Shown one piece after another: positions 8,289-17,614 of a stretch of 64,000 bases of DNA (its first letter is position 1; every line of letters starts with the position of its first letter). Made by a program: the position numbers and the translations under genes. Below the pieces are notes generated by a model. The model searched no databases. It worked only from the letters and a program-made list of their open reading frames with translations, and was not told the DNA's origin. This DNA comes from an uncultured Bacteroidota bacterium (lineage in GTDB: Bacteria > Bacteroidota > Bacteroidia > Chitinophagales > LD1): positions 12,780 to 76,779 of the forward strand of contig CALAYL010000049.1 of the NCBI GenBank assembly GCA_937894725.1, read 5' to 3'.

Positions 8289-9824
8289 TTATTTCTTTGA
8301 GTAGGAGATACGAGGGTCAACAATCGCATACATAATATCTGCAACTAAGTAACCTACGAGCGTCAATATTGCCGCAAACATAGTGGTGGTCAATATCATC
8401 GGATAATCTTTTTGTATCACGGCCATATAGGTGGTCTGCCCTAATCCAGGTATGGTGAATAGAAACTCGAGGATAATCGAACCGCCAATCAGTGCAGGAA
8501 ATACATGAGCAAATATAGTAATGATGGGTAGAAGGGAGTTTCTGAAAGCATGCTTCCAAACTACAGTTTTATCAGAAAGTCCTTTGGCACGAGCTGTGCG
8601 CACAAAGTCTTGTCTAAGTACGCCTAGCATCGCTCCTCGCATTTGTCGAGAGAGAAATGCAAAAGAACCATAAGTAGCCACTATTAATGGCAAAATCAAG
8701 TGATGAGCTAAATCACCGAATTTGTACAAAAACCCATCTTCCCATGTAGCATCGCCCAATCCATAAGGAGGAAAAACATCTAGGTAATCGCCTCCTCCCA
8801 AAAAGAAAATTGCCAGTGTACCTATCCAGAAACTAGGTAATGAATAGAGAATAAAAAGCACTACTGTGCTTATCCTATCGCCTCTACTATCTTTATTTAC
8901 CGCTGAAAAAACACCCAAAGGAATAGATACAATGTATTGAATAATGATGGATAAAATACTGATTAAAAAAGTCCAAACGATAGCATCTTTGATGATAGAA
9001 ATGACTGGACGCTTTGAAAAATAGGATATGCCAAAATCCATACGGATAAAGCCTTTGGTTTTTAGAGGATCTGTCTCCTCTCCAATCCAGCTAGCAGTAC
9101 CAAAGAGCCATCTATGATACTGATTGGATGTACCATGCCAATGAAATGAAGGAATGTATCGTTTCCATGGAGTAGCTTTAGATTCAACTTCTGCTAAACT
9201 AGCTTTTGCTTGTGCCAATGTTTCGTTCACAGCTGGTATTGATACAGGAGCCAATGTTTCGGCTATTTGACCAAAAATCCGTTTGATGTCCTTGGGTTCA
9301 GATTTTAAATACAATCGGGCAGCTTCGTTTCTCAAAGCTATGAGCGCGTTGGTATTGAGTGAATCTTTGGCTGTGCCCAAGATACTCAACTCTAACTTAT
9401 TGATAGCGGTGTAATAGGCAGAAATCTGATCCCAGTTTCCGTAATAAAAGGTCATGCGATCAAGCACCTCTCGGTGGTCACGTTTGGCTATTCTATTGAG
9501 GGTATCGCAGGTAGCAGCATTTGAAAATGAAAAGTAAAAAGTAGGTAAATCAAGCCCTAATTTAGCTCTCACCTGCCTGTATGCTGCATCACTTGCTAGT
9601 CGATCCGAAGCTTGACCTTCTCCGCTGTTTCGGTTGAGCATGGTTTCTGCAGGATCGCCAGGGGCAGATGAAATAAGCAAGAAAGTAATAAGAGATATAA
9701 AAAACAAGGTAGGTAGAAATATCACCATCCTCTTTAGTATGTAACCAAACAATGGAAAAGAAAGCGATTGAAAAAACGATTTCTTTTTCGCAGCTGGTGA
9801 TTGCGTATTGGGTTGATTTGACAT
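8289..9824 (-). CDS. Oligopeptide-type ABC transporter permease, OppB/DppB-like
   Basis: A 511-residue permease. TM1 (about 30-52) ends in the OppB signature SSAPGDPAE. About 200 residues of hydrophilic, helical periplasmic sequence follow before the remaining TM helices (from about 285). The EAA loop DFVRTARAKGLSDKTVVWKHA is present. Typical OppB proteins have 306-340 residues, so the periplasmic insert is the main oddity. It lies 6 bp before OppC and 18 bp after the binding-protein gene in transcription order, so the three form an operon. Confidence 0.92.
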   Translation of the reverse strand: MSNQPNTQSPAAKKKSFFQSLSFPLFGYILKRMVIFLPTLFFISLITFLLISSAPGDPAETMLNRNSGEGQASDRLASDAAYRQVRAKLGLDLPTFYFSFSNAATCDTLNRIAKRDHREVLDRMTFYYGNWDQISAYYTAINKLELSILGTAKDSLNTNALIALRNEAARLYLKSEPKDIKRIFGQIAETLAPVSIPAVNETLAQAKASLAEVESKATPWKRYIPSFHWHGTSNQYHRWLFGTASWIGEETDPLKTKGFIRMDFGISYFSKRPVISIIKDAIVWTFLISILSIIIQYIVSIPLGVFSAVNKDSRGDRISTVVLFILYSLPSFWIGTLAIFFLGGGDYLDVFPPYGLGDATWEDGFLYKFGDLAHHLILPLIVATYGSFAFLSRQMRGAMLGVLRQDFVRTARAKGLSDKTVVWKHAFRNSLLPIITIFAHVFPALIGGSIILEFLFTIPGLGQTTYMAVIQKDYPMILTTTMFAAILTLVGYLVADIMYAIVDPRISYSKK

Positions 9825-9842
9825 GGGTCTTTACAGATTGTA

Positions 9843-11585
9843 TTAATTAGCTAACTCGAAAGATGCCTCGTTATAACCCGGACGAGCTATAAATGTTTTC
9901 ACATCTTTAAATCGTTTTGATATCGCCATAGTGTTTTTAGGCGAAGACAAAAAGATATAAGGCACCTGATCGTGTATAATCACTTGAAACTTTTTGTACA
10001 AATCGTTACGTTTTGTCTCGTCTAGCTCAGAGCGAATATCATCTATCAACTTGTCTGTTTCGGCATTGCCAAAATAAACGTAATTGCTACCTCCGTTGAT
10101 AGATTCTGTATGCCAGATTTGCTTAGGATCATCTGGCTGAGTAGAACCTATCCATGCGCCATAAAACATTTCAAAATTGTGGTTTTTTTGGTTCTCAATA
10201 TAGATAGCCCACTCTTGCGGCACTACATCTACACCTATCCCGATTTGACGAGCAGCTTCCTTGAATATCAATGCGGCATCTCTACGAGAATCATTGCCGG
10301 CATTGTAAGTAAAGGTGATATTAAATTCTGTAAGCTGCCCATTGATTACTTTATCTATAGTACCATCTCCATTACTATCTTTCCAACCTGCATCTGACAA
10401 AATCGCTTTCGCTTTTTCTACATTAAAATCGTAGGGTGTGATAGTATCATTAAATGCACCCTTTTTATATGGGTTCACTGGCCCATTCACTCGTGTAGCC
10501 ATATCGTATCCGATCACGTGCATAATTTTTTCTACATCTACCAAATGAGCTAATGCCTTACGAACACGCTTATCTTCAAACTTTGGATTTCGCATGTTCA
10601 ATCCGAAATAACTATACGCCATTTGGTCTGGGGTAAAGAGGTTGTAATTTTCTAATACTTTTTCAGATTTTTGCATTTGCTCTACAAAATCTTTTGGTTT
10701 GATACCAGACATCAAATCTAAACGCTTGCCTTTGAGCGCAGTCAGCGCGGCTGTTTGGTCTTTGATAATAGTATAAATAAACTTGTCAGGTTTTGCAACA
10801 AATGCATATTCTTTGTCTGCATATTTGTTTCCCCACCAGTCTTTCTTTTTTGACAATACGATTCGCTGACCAGTCACCCATTCTGTAAACTCATACGGTC
10901 CAGATCCTCCGATAAATCCTTTTTGTCGTTGAAATTTTTCTGAATTATACTCTGCTGCAAACTCTTTCATTTGCGGATCGCTTTCTACTGATTTGATATC
11001 TTCACTCAGTTGCTTGATGGTAAATTTATCCATCAATTTTTTAGGATCATATCGGTATTGAGGTATAGCATAAAACTCACCACAAACATTTTTTGCCAAA
11101 ATATATTTCTTGTTGCAAACTATAGTTCCCTTCTGCTTATTGTCTGGGTAAGTGATAAAATCACTAATCAATTCAAAGTAAGGCCGGATTTGATCATTGT
11201 TTATTTGCGGTGCTTTGTAAAGTTTCAAGCTAAAGATTAAATCGTTCATAGTAATTGGCTCTCCATTGTCCCATTTAGCGTCATCACGCAACTCAAATGT
11301 ATATTTAAGCAACTGTGTAGCTTCATCAAACTCTTCGATAGGCAATTCTTTTGCCAATACAGGCTCTAGCTGAAGTGTGATTGGATTTGTGCCCCAGAGA
11401 GGTTGAAACATTTGCGACAAATAATATCCAGCATCAGCCGACTGATAGTTTGTAGGATTGAGCATATCTGTATCTGACAGCTCATGAATGACAACTTCAT
11501 TTTTTTCTTTTTTCTTGCCACATCCAAAAAGAATAAGTCCAGCAAGAACTATAGATAAAAAGCGATAAGAGTTTTTTACAACCAT
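9843..11585 (-). CDS. ABC transporter substrate-binding lipoprotein (SBP family 5)
   Basis: A 580-residue extracytoplasmic solute receptor of the OppA/DppA type. The signal peptide ends in the lipobox LFGC (Cys22), so it is anchored as a lipoprotein. Family features are the early YQSADAGYYLSQMFQPL segment, FELRDDAKWDNGEPIT with DLIFSLK (the ligand-binding domain start), and the middle block NMRNPKFEDKRVRKALAHLVD. It probably binds oligopeptides; the ligand is not proven. It is the first gene of the three-gene operon that continues with OppB and OppC. Confidence 0.92.
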   Translation of the reverse strand: MVVKNSYRFLSIVLAGLILFGCGKKKEKNEVVIHELSDTDMLNPTNYQSADAGYYLSQMFQPLWGTNPITLQLEPVLAKELPIEEFDEATQLLKYTFELRDDAKWDNGEPITMNDLIFSLKLYKAPQINNDQIRPYFELISDFITYPDNKQKGTIVCNKKYILAKNVCGEFYAIPQYRYDPKKLMDKFTIKQLSEDIKSVESDPQMKEFAAEYNSEKFQRQKGFIGGSGPYEFTEWVTGQRIVLSKKKDWWGNKYADKEYAFVAKPDKFIYTIIKDQTAALTALKGKRLDLMSGIKPKDFVEQMQKSEKVLENYNLFTPDQMAYSYFGLNMRNPKFEDKRVRKALAHLVDVEKIMHVIGYDMATRVNGPVNPYKKGAFNDTITPYDFNVEKAKAILSDAGWKDSNGDGTIDKVINGQLTEFNITFTYNAGNDSRRDAALIFKEAARQIGIGVDVVPQEWAIYIENQKNHNFEMFYGAWIGSTQPDDPKQIWHTESINGGSNYVYFGNAETDKLIDDIRSELDETKRNDLYKKFQVIIHDQVPYIFLSSPKNTMAISKRFKDVKTFIARPGYNEASFELAN

Positions 11586-11644
11586 TTTTTTGATATTTTG
11601 TTAGACAACAAACATAAAGATTTTTTATTCACTTTATAGTATCT

Positions 11645-12553
11645 ATGAAAACCATACTTATCACAGGCGCAAGCGGGCTTATAGGAGGCCATCTTATAAA
11701 ATCACTCCAAAAAAAGGGTCACACCGTCAAAACACTTACTCGTACAGCATTTGACTCTGGTACAAATGTCGAACAATACCACTGGGATATTGAGAAAAAA
11801 ACGATAGATGCAAAATGCCTTGAAGGCGTAGATAGTATCATCCACCTAGCAGGTGCAGGGGTAGCCGAAAAACGCTGGACAGCTGATAGAAAAAAAGAAC
11901 TTTGGGAAAGTAGGACTAAATCGACCCAACTTTTGTACGATTGCCTAAAAAACAATTCTCATCAAGTAAAATCTTTTGTAAGCACATCAGCCGTAGGCTA
12001 CTATGGGGATAGAGGCAATGAAATATTGACTGAAAAAAGCACAAAAGGAGAAGGTTTTTTGGCAGACCTCTGTGAAGTATGGGAAAATGAAGCGATGAAA
12101 ATAAGCGAACTTGGAATAAACGTAGCTATAGGCCGTATAGGCATAGTATTGGCTAAAGAAGGTGGTGCCTTGCCCGAAATGATGAAACCGCTCATATTTG
12201 GTGCAGGAGGCTATTTTGCAAAACATCCACTTTTTTACCCATGGATTCATATCGAAGATATAGTGCGTGCATTTACTTTTTTAGTACAAAAAGAAAAAGT
12301 GGAGGGTGTTTACAACTTCACATCTCCACATCCGGTATCGCAAAAAGCACTCATAGAGGCAGCCATAAAAGCTAAGGGATTAAAACCTATTTTAGCACCT
12401 ACACCTAAGGTTATGCTGAGCTTGATGATGGGGGAAATGGCTGATATGCTTTTCAATAGCCAAAATTGTAGTGCTACAAAACTACAAAAAGCAGGCTTCA
12501 CATTTTCGTATGAAAAAATAGAAAAAGCGATGACCGATTTAATAACCAACTAA
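11645..12553 (+). CDS. TIGR01777-type NAD-dependent epimerase (YfcH-like)
   Basis: A 302-residue extended SDR protein. The NAD(P)-binding motif ITGASGLIGGHL is at residues 6-17, followed by the IIHLAGAGVAEKRW block, the STSAVGYYGDRG segment and RIGIVLAKEGGALP, all typical of the YfcH/SulA-like epimerase family. The C-terminal DUF1731-like part has PAP/TPKVMLSLMMGEMA. The reaction is unknown for the family. Its stop is 5 bp from the stop of the convergent small gene, with no clear terminator between them. Confidence 0.9.
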   Translation: MKTILITGASGLIGGHLIKSLQKKGHTVKTLTRTAFDSGTNVEQYHWDIEKKTIDAKCLEGVDSIIHLAGAGVAEKRWTADRKKELWESRTKSTQLLYDCLKNNSHQVKSFVSTSAVGYYGDRGNEILTEKSTKGEGFLADLCEVWENEAMKISELGINVAIGRIGIVLAKEGGALPEMMKPLIFGAGGYFAKHPLFYPWIHIEDIVRAFTFLVQKEKVEGVYNFTSPHPVSQKALIEAAIKAKGLKPILAPTPKVMLSLMMGEMADMLFNSQNCSATKLQKAGFTFSYEKIEKAMTDLITN

Positions 12554-12558
12554 ATGCG

Positions 12559-12891
12559 CTAAGGCTTAAGAAAAACATATTCTGAAACTAGATTGCCCTG
12601 TGTGCCTGTGGTAGAAGTGCCTACTAAAGTATAGCCTTTCTGTCGCATCTCATTTAGTGTAGCTACAACAAGTTTCAAATTGTTAGGCTCATCCTTTTCG
12701 CTATAAGTAGCTAAATCGATGACCTCCGACTCTCCTGATTCATACGTAATCAATATTTGAGGTTCTAGAAATTCTTTTCCCATTGCGGCACCCTTAGTGC
12801 AGTCTATAACCCGAATAATGGCATAGCCGCCAGAAGCAAAACTACTTAAGTAAAACAAACAGATAACAACAAACAGACTTCCTTTTTTCAT
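12559..12891 (-). CDS. Small exported protein of unknown function
   Basis: A 110-residue protein with a signal peptide (MKKGSLFVVICLFYLSSFAS). The mature part contains a beta-rich ILITYESGESEVIDLATYS segment and a C-terminal LNEMRQKGYTLVGTSTTG stretch that reads like a short variable-loop domain. No family is recognised. It lies just upstream of the TonB-dependent receptor on the same strand, but downstream in transcription, 58 bp beyond the receptor's own start side; in transcription order it follows the receptor's neighbour region only loosely and may be independent. Confidence 0.7.
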   Translation of the reverse strand: MKKGSLFVVICLFYLSSFASGGYAIIRVIDCTKGAAMGKEFLEPQILITYESGESEVIDLATYSEKDEPNNLKLVVATLNEMRQKGYTLVGTSTTGTQGNLVSEYVFLKP

Positions 12892-12949
12892 TTAGCTAAA
12901 ATAAATCTTCTAATAGTAGAAAACGGTTTATTCGAGTATTTATTATTAC

Positions 12950-15262
12950 TTAAAATTTAAAATTCACTTGCAATGTGTAAGAGCGAGGTGGATTTGGTTT
13001 AGCTACACGCAATGCATAGTCTGAGTTCAAGATATTTTTAATCAAGAAATTAAAGGTGATATGCGTGTTTAAATCATACCCAAAGCGCATGTCCCAAATC
13101 CAGTCTCCTTTGCCATATCGAGCTTTTCGAACTTCTGATAGTCCAGGAATAGCAAAATCAAATACTGGGTCTATACCATCCATGTAGCTATAATACATAA
13201 CTGAGGTTCCTACTCTATAATGCTTATATACCAAGGCATCTAAGTCGAATTTGAACGTGTGTCTATTTCTATATTTTAACATAGGAATACGGCTTGCAGA
13301 ATCCGTTTTTACAAAATTGGCAAAGGTCTGCTTTATCATCCATCCTATATTGCTACTTGCATTGGGGCTACTCAAATCGAGTGGATAAAAATAAGTGTAC
13401 CCTCCTTGGAAACTCAAATCTACCGGACCTATTTGACCCTCACCCACTAGGGCAAACTCCCAGCCTAATATACGAGCACGGGTAATGTTTTTAGACTGAA
13501 AAAATGCTTGCAAGCCACCACTATTAATTGCCGCACTATCTAGGTTAAACTCTATCATTTGTTTAAACTCATTGTAGAAAATAGCTGCATCTGCATATCC
13601 TCGCCATTTCTTACCTATATTGAAACTTCGCTTATACCCTAACTCTCCAGTATAGCCAGATTCGGGCTTGAGATTAAAGTTTGGTTTGATAAAGATATAC
13701 CCCAACTGATAATCTACGAAGCGTTCAGCAATACTGCCATAGCGGAAACCTTGACCAAATCCAAAGCGGATGTAATTGTACTTTTTGAACTGATAGTTGA
13801 TTCCAAAACGAGTAACAGGAAGTGTAAACTTGGTAATGCTATCTAGGTTGATATACTCTGAACGAATACCTAAGTTGACGGTAAGCCCTCGCCAACTAAC
13901 ATCGCCTTGCAGGTATGCACCACCCTGATTCCCTTTATGAATACCGAGTGTATTATCTTGCACTACAGAAAAATTATTGTTAAATCCTACGATGATTTTG
14001 GCAAGGCTCCCAAAGTCGTGACGATATTGTAAATCTGTATAAAACTGATGAAACAAAGGGCGTCCTTGTTTGTCTGCTAAACTCTTTTGAAAATAATATC
14101 GAGTCAAGAGTTTAACCTGATTATTTTTTTTATCCATGTAGGTAATACTAGGATCAATAGCGGTATAGAAATAGTTTTCCTTTATCACTACACCATCGGC
14201 TGAGATGTATGGATTTTCAGCATTTTTCCAAAAAAACTGAAACGAACTTTTTCTAAAAAGGGCATATCCGCTCAATCCAAAAATGAGTCTATTTTCAAAC
14301 TTTTTAGGGAGAAAACGAAGTTTTGTACTGATACGAGCACGATGATCTATTTCACTTTGAAGATAGCTATTCTGCTGGTGTGCATTGCCCCCTAGCTGCC
14401 ATTCAAAACCACCTTTCGTTTTTTCACGATGGTTGAATGTCATACCTATTGTATAGGGTGTGCTGTTAAATGGATCTTTTCCATAATTCCACCATTGGTA
14501 GCTTTTTACCTTAGGCTTATCATAGATTTCCATATAAGTAGTAAAGGTGGTTTGTGGCTTATCCGTAGGGTTGGCAGTCGAAACTTGAATAATACCATTG
14601 AGCGCAGATGACCCAAACTGAACTGAAGATGCACCTTTAAGTACCTCTACTTGAGCGAGATTTTCGAGTGGTACAAACTCCCATTTTATCTCTCCTCTAT
14701 CTGGTGTCAAGAGGGGCATACCATCAATAACCATCGTAACACGACTACCACTTCCATATGAGTAGCCACTACCTCCACGTATCGAAATCGAATTGTCAGC
14801 AACCGTTACCCCAGGTACTTTTGCTATAGCTTGTATTACATTTGTGATGTTATTGTTTTCGATTACTCTTGGCTTATACACCTCTATAGTTACTGACTCT
14901 TTTTGAATACGGGTAGATGATTTTCCTGAACTTACCACTATCGTATTGAGCTCCATATCAGCATATTTGAGCGTTTTATTATCCGTTTTAGTTTGACCAG
15001 AGGTAAGTACGTAATCTACGGTATCTGCCTTATAACCTGTAAAATAGAATATCAAAGACGTGTTGCCCGTTGATACTTCGATGCTAAATGCCCCAGATTG
15101 GTCAGTAAGTACTCGATTGAGCGTACCTAATTCGGTAACGCTTGCGCCTACCATAGGTGCACGTGAATCAGCTTCTCTTAAGATGCCTTTTACTGTGGCT
15201 TTTTGGGCAATAGCACAGGTAGATATCAATAAAAATATTGCGAGTAAAAATTTAATTTTCAT
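12950..15262 (-). CDS. TonB-dependent outer-membrane receptor with CarboxypepD_reg-like domain
   Basis: A 770-residue outer-membrane transporter. Signal peptide residues 1-19, then a CarboxypepD-regulatory-like domain (about 22-105, VKGILREADSRAPMVGASV) as in many Bacteroidota receptors. The plug follows with ITNVIQAIAKVPGVTVADNSISIRGG, and the barrel ends in the aromatic-terminated YTLQVNFKF. The substrate is not evident; no SusD partner is adjacent, so it is not a SusC-type glycan pair. Iron, cobalamin or another metal complex are the usual cargo of such stand-alone receptors. Divergent from the ACP gene with a 120-bp shared upstream region. Confidence 0.92.
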   Translation of the reverse strand: MKIKFLLAIFLLISTCAIAQKATVKGILREADSRAPMVGASVTELGTLNRVLTDQSGAFSIEVSTGNTSLIFYFTGYKADTVDYVLTSGQTKTDNKTLKYADMELNTIVVSSGKSSTRIQKESVTIEVYKPRVIENNNITNVIQAIAKVPGVTVADNSISIRGGSGYSYGSGSRVTMVIDGMPLLTPDRGEIKWEFVPLENLAQVEVLKGASSVQFGSSALNGIIQVSTANPTDKPQTTFTTYMEIYDKPKVKSYQWWNYGKDPFNSTPYTIGMTFNHREKTKGGFEWQLGGNAHQQNSYLQSEIDHRARISTKLRFLPKKFENRLIFGLSGYALFRKSSFQFFWKNAENPYISADGVVIKENYFYTAIDPSITYMDKKNNQVKLLTRYYFQKSLADKQGRPLFHQFYTDLQYRHDFGSLAKIIVGFNNNFSVVQDNTLGIHKGNQGGAYLQGDVSWRGLTVNLGIRSEYINLDSITKFTLPVTRFGINYQFKKYNYIRFGFGQGFRYGSIAERFVDYQLGYIFIKPNFNLKPESGYTGELGYKRSFNIGKKWRGYADAAIFYNEFKQMIEFNLDSAAINSGGLQAFFQSKNITRARILGWEFALVGEGQIGPVDLSFQGGYTYFYPLDLSSPNASSNIGWMIKQTFANFVKTDSASRIPMLKYRNRHTFKFDLDALVYKHYRVGTSVMYYSYMDGIDPVFDFAIPGLSEVRKARYGKGDWIWDMRFGYDLNTHITFNFLIKNILNSDYALRVAKPNPPRSYTLQVNFKF

Positions 15263-15382
15263 TTAAATAGTTTCAGTCAAACACTTCATTTTCCGCACCA
15301 AATAAACAAAATTTATGAAATAGATTGCGAATGTAATAGTTCACATATAGTGGATTGTGTAAAAAAAATAGATATTTACCCT

Positions 15383-15610
15383 ATGGAACTTACCGACTTT
15401 GTGGCGCGATTTGCCAGTTGCTTTTCTCAAACTGAATCTTCAAAAATCAATGCCAATACGGCTTACAGAGCATTAGAGGAATGGAATTCGATGCTGGCAC
15501 TCATCATTATAGCCATGGTAGATACTGACTACAAAAAAGAACTAACAGCAGACGATATACGACATTCTCAGACCGTAAAAGACCTTTTTGATAGACTTAA
15601 TAGTAAATAA
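15383..15610 (+). CDS. Acyl carrier protein-like protein
   Basis: A 75-residue four-helix acyl carrier. Ser36 in EWNSMLAL sits where ACPs carry the phosphopantetheine Ser (DSL), so the motif is NSM here. The following LIIIAMVDTDYKKELTADDI matches helix II/III of ACPs. The ATG at 15383 (MELTDFVARF) is chosen over the in-frame ATG at 15350, whose extra 11 residues lie before helix I. The stop codon abuts the ATG of the KASIII gene, so the two are coupled and this ACP probably serves that enzyme. Confidence 0.8.
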   Translation: MELTDFVARFASCFSQTESSKINANTAYRALEEWNSMLALIIIAMVDTDYKKELTADDIRHSQTVKDLFDRLNSK

Positions 15611-16657
15611 ATGGCACTTTTGACTATCGAAAATATAGGAATAGCGGGTATAGCTACTACTTTACCGAGCACTATACACGACAATAGCGAATATGCACTC
15701 TTCTCTAAAAATGATTTTGCCCTTTTTTTAAAAACGGTAGGTATTCGGTATAGAAGAATAGTAGCGAGTGGTACTACCGCTGCTGACCTTTGCACTATAG
15801 CGGCCGCTAAATTGATTGAAAAACTAGCATGGGAAAAAGAAGATATTGAATTGCTTGTATTTGTAACACAAACTCCCGACTACCAAATACCTTACACCGC
15901 CAGCAGTATTCAACATCGACTTGGATTATCAAAAAACTGTATGGCTTTTGATGTTAATTTAGGTTGCTCTGGTTATGTATATGGACTATCTATAGTATCC
16001 TCGCTATTATCAAAAATGGGAAATAAAAAAGCCTTGCTTTTGGTAGGCGACTGCTCTTCCTCTTGTATTTCAATGCTCGACAAAAGTGTAGCTCCCTTGT
16101 TTTCAGATGCAGGGAGTGCTACTGCACTAACATCCAATCAAGGTAAAAAACTTGCCTTTAACTTACAAACAGATGGTGCCGAATTTGACGCTATCATTAC
16201 TCCTCATGGAGGTATGCGTTTCCCTTTTCAAATCGACTCCTTGATGTATGAAGAAATCACCAATGGGATTTCGCGACATAAAAATCACATGATTTTAGAT
16301 GGCTTGAAAATATTTAATTTTGCACTACGCGAAGTACCTAGCAATGTGATGCATCTACTCGAAAATAAACAGCTAAAAATAGAGGATATAGATCTGGCAG
16401 TTTTTCATCAAGCCAATCTATTGATGAATGAAACCGTGAGAAAAAAGCTGCATCTTGATATAGAAAAAACAGCTTATACACTCTATGAATATGGCAATAC
16501 AAGCTCTGCATCTATACCGGTAACACTAACGGCAAAAGCAGATGATTTTTCTAATAAAAATAACGTTTTACTAACTGGCTTTGGGGTAGGACTATCGTGG
16601 GGTAGTTGTATTGCTGATCTCTCGGATTGTGTCATCTTGCCCATCATAGTAGTCTAA
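15611..16657 (+). CDS. 3-oxoacyl-ACP synthase III (FabH-like, KASIII)
   Basis: A 348-residue condensing enzyme of the thiolase fold. The full catalytic triad is visible: Cys119 (NLGCSGYVYG), His266 (FHQAN) and Asn296 (YGNTSSASIP). It joins an acyl-CoA primer to malonyl-ACP. It begins immediately after the ACP stop, which suggests a dedicated ACP and a specialised acyl chain as opposed to housekeeping FabH. Such ACP-KASIII pairs beside glycosyl- and acetyltransferases occur in surface-glycan or lipid-modification loci; the product is unknown here. Confidence 0.9.
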   Translation: MALLTIENIGIAGIATTLPSTIHDNSEYALFSKNDFALFLKTVGIRYRRIVASGTTAADLCTIAAAKLIEKLAWEKEDIELLVFVTQTPDYQIPYTASSIQHRLGLSKNCMAFDVNLGCSGYVYGLSIVSSLLSKMGNKKALLLVGDCSSSCISMLDKSVAPLFSDAGSATALTSNQGKKLAFNLQTDGAEFDAIITPHGGMRFPFQIDSLMYEEITNGISRHKNHMILDGLKIFNFALREVPSNVMHLLENKQLKIEDIDLAVFHQANLLMNETVRKKLHLDIEKTAYTLYEYGNTSSASIPVTLTAKADDFSNKNNVLLTGFGVGLSWGSCIADLSDCVILPIIVV

Positions 16658-16708
16658 AAAATTTCACCACCCGAACTTTATTGTTAGTTTTAGTCCACAA
16701 ATTTCCAT

Positions 16709-17614
16709 TTGGCACTTATATCTATCATAGTACCGGTATATAACAGCGCATCATCGTTAGAAATGCTTTGCGAGGCTGTAGCCGAAGGGTGCAAGAGTTT
16801 TGACTACGAACTCATCTTAGTTGATGATGGAAGCCAGGATGATAGTTGGTCTAAAATCGAACAACTCAAACCAAGGTGCAAAAACCTACATGCTATTGAA
16901 CTACACAAAAACTCTGGTCAACACAAAGCATTGCTGTGCGGTATTGAGATAGCAAAAGGAGAATGGATAGTAACCCTTGATGATGACCTCCAGTTTGCCC
17001 CAGCTGATATTGCAATTTTATTGGCAAAAGCTACCAGCTGCTCTTCGCATCTGGTGTATGGAATTCCAGAAAAAAAGCAACATGCTTTTTGGCGCAATTT
17101 GGGCAGTCGATTTGTAGCCTTCATTTTTAGAAGATATGCTAATATGCGGGTGAGTGGGTCCTCTTTCAAACTAATACACCGTTCCCTTACAGAAAAACTA
17201 ATCTCTCACAATCATCCTTTTTTATTTATAGACGAAGTATTACAATGGCATGCGATAAACATAGCTCGAGTCAAAGTATCGCATGTAGAAAGAGCACAGG
17301 GCAAATCGAACTATACTTTTTGGAAACTTTTGCGACTTGGACTAAAATACTTGATTAGCTACACCACCTTTCCACTCAGATTTATTTCTATGATAGGTTT
17401 GTTATCATTTTTAATTTGTTTGGCTTTAATTATTTTCTTTTTATACCAAAAATATTCGGTAGGTGCAGAGCTAGGTTTTACTGCCCTCATCGTTTCTATT
17501 TTTATGTCCACAGGCTTGATTTTATTTAGCTTGGGGGTTATAGGAGAGTACCTCAATCGGCTATTTTTACTGCAATCTGGCAAACCTACTTTTGTAATCA
17601 AGAAGCGGATATGA
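16709..17614 (+). CDS. Family 2 glycosyltransferase, membrane-anchored (GtrB/DPM1-like)
   Basis: A 301-residue GT2. N-terminal GT-A domain: ISIIVPVYNSASSL, LVDDGSQDDSW and TLDDDLQFAP (DxD-type metal site), then two C-terminal TM helices (about 225-250 and 260-285), the layout of enzymes that load a sugar onto undecaprenyl phosphate. The start codon is TTG: an in-frame TAG lies only 18 bp upstream and no ATG or GTG is available between it and the conserved ISIIVPVYN strand. It overlaps the GNAT gene by 4 bp (ATGA), so the two are coupled. Confidence 0.9.
   Translation: MALISIIVPVYNSASSLEMLCEAVAEGCKSFDYELILVDDGSQDDSWSKIEQLKPRCKNLHAIELHKNSGQHKALLCGIEIAKGEWIVTLDDDLQFAPADIAILLAKATSCSSHLVYGIPEKKQHAFWRNLGSRFVAFIFRRYANMRVSGSSFKLIHRSLTEKLISHNHPFLFIDEVLQWHAINIARVKVSHVERAQGKSNYTFWKLLRLGLKYLISYTTFPLRFISMIGLLSFLICLALIIFFLYQKYSVGAELGFTALIVSIFMSTGLILFSLGVIGEYLNRLFLLQSGKPTFVIKKRI

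Noticed and set aside
15263..15382. A Fur box upstream of the TonB-dependent receptor
   Set aside because: AT-rich stretches are present but no recognisable 19-bp inverted Fur site was found.
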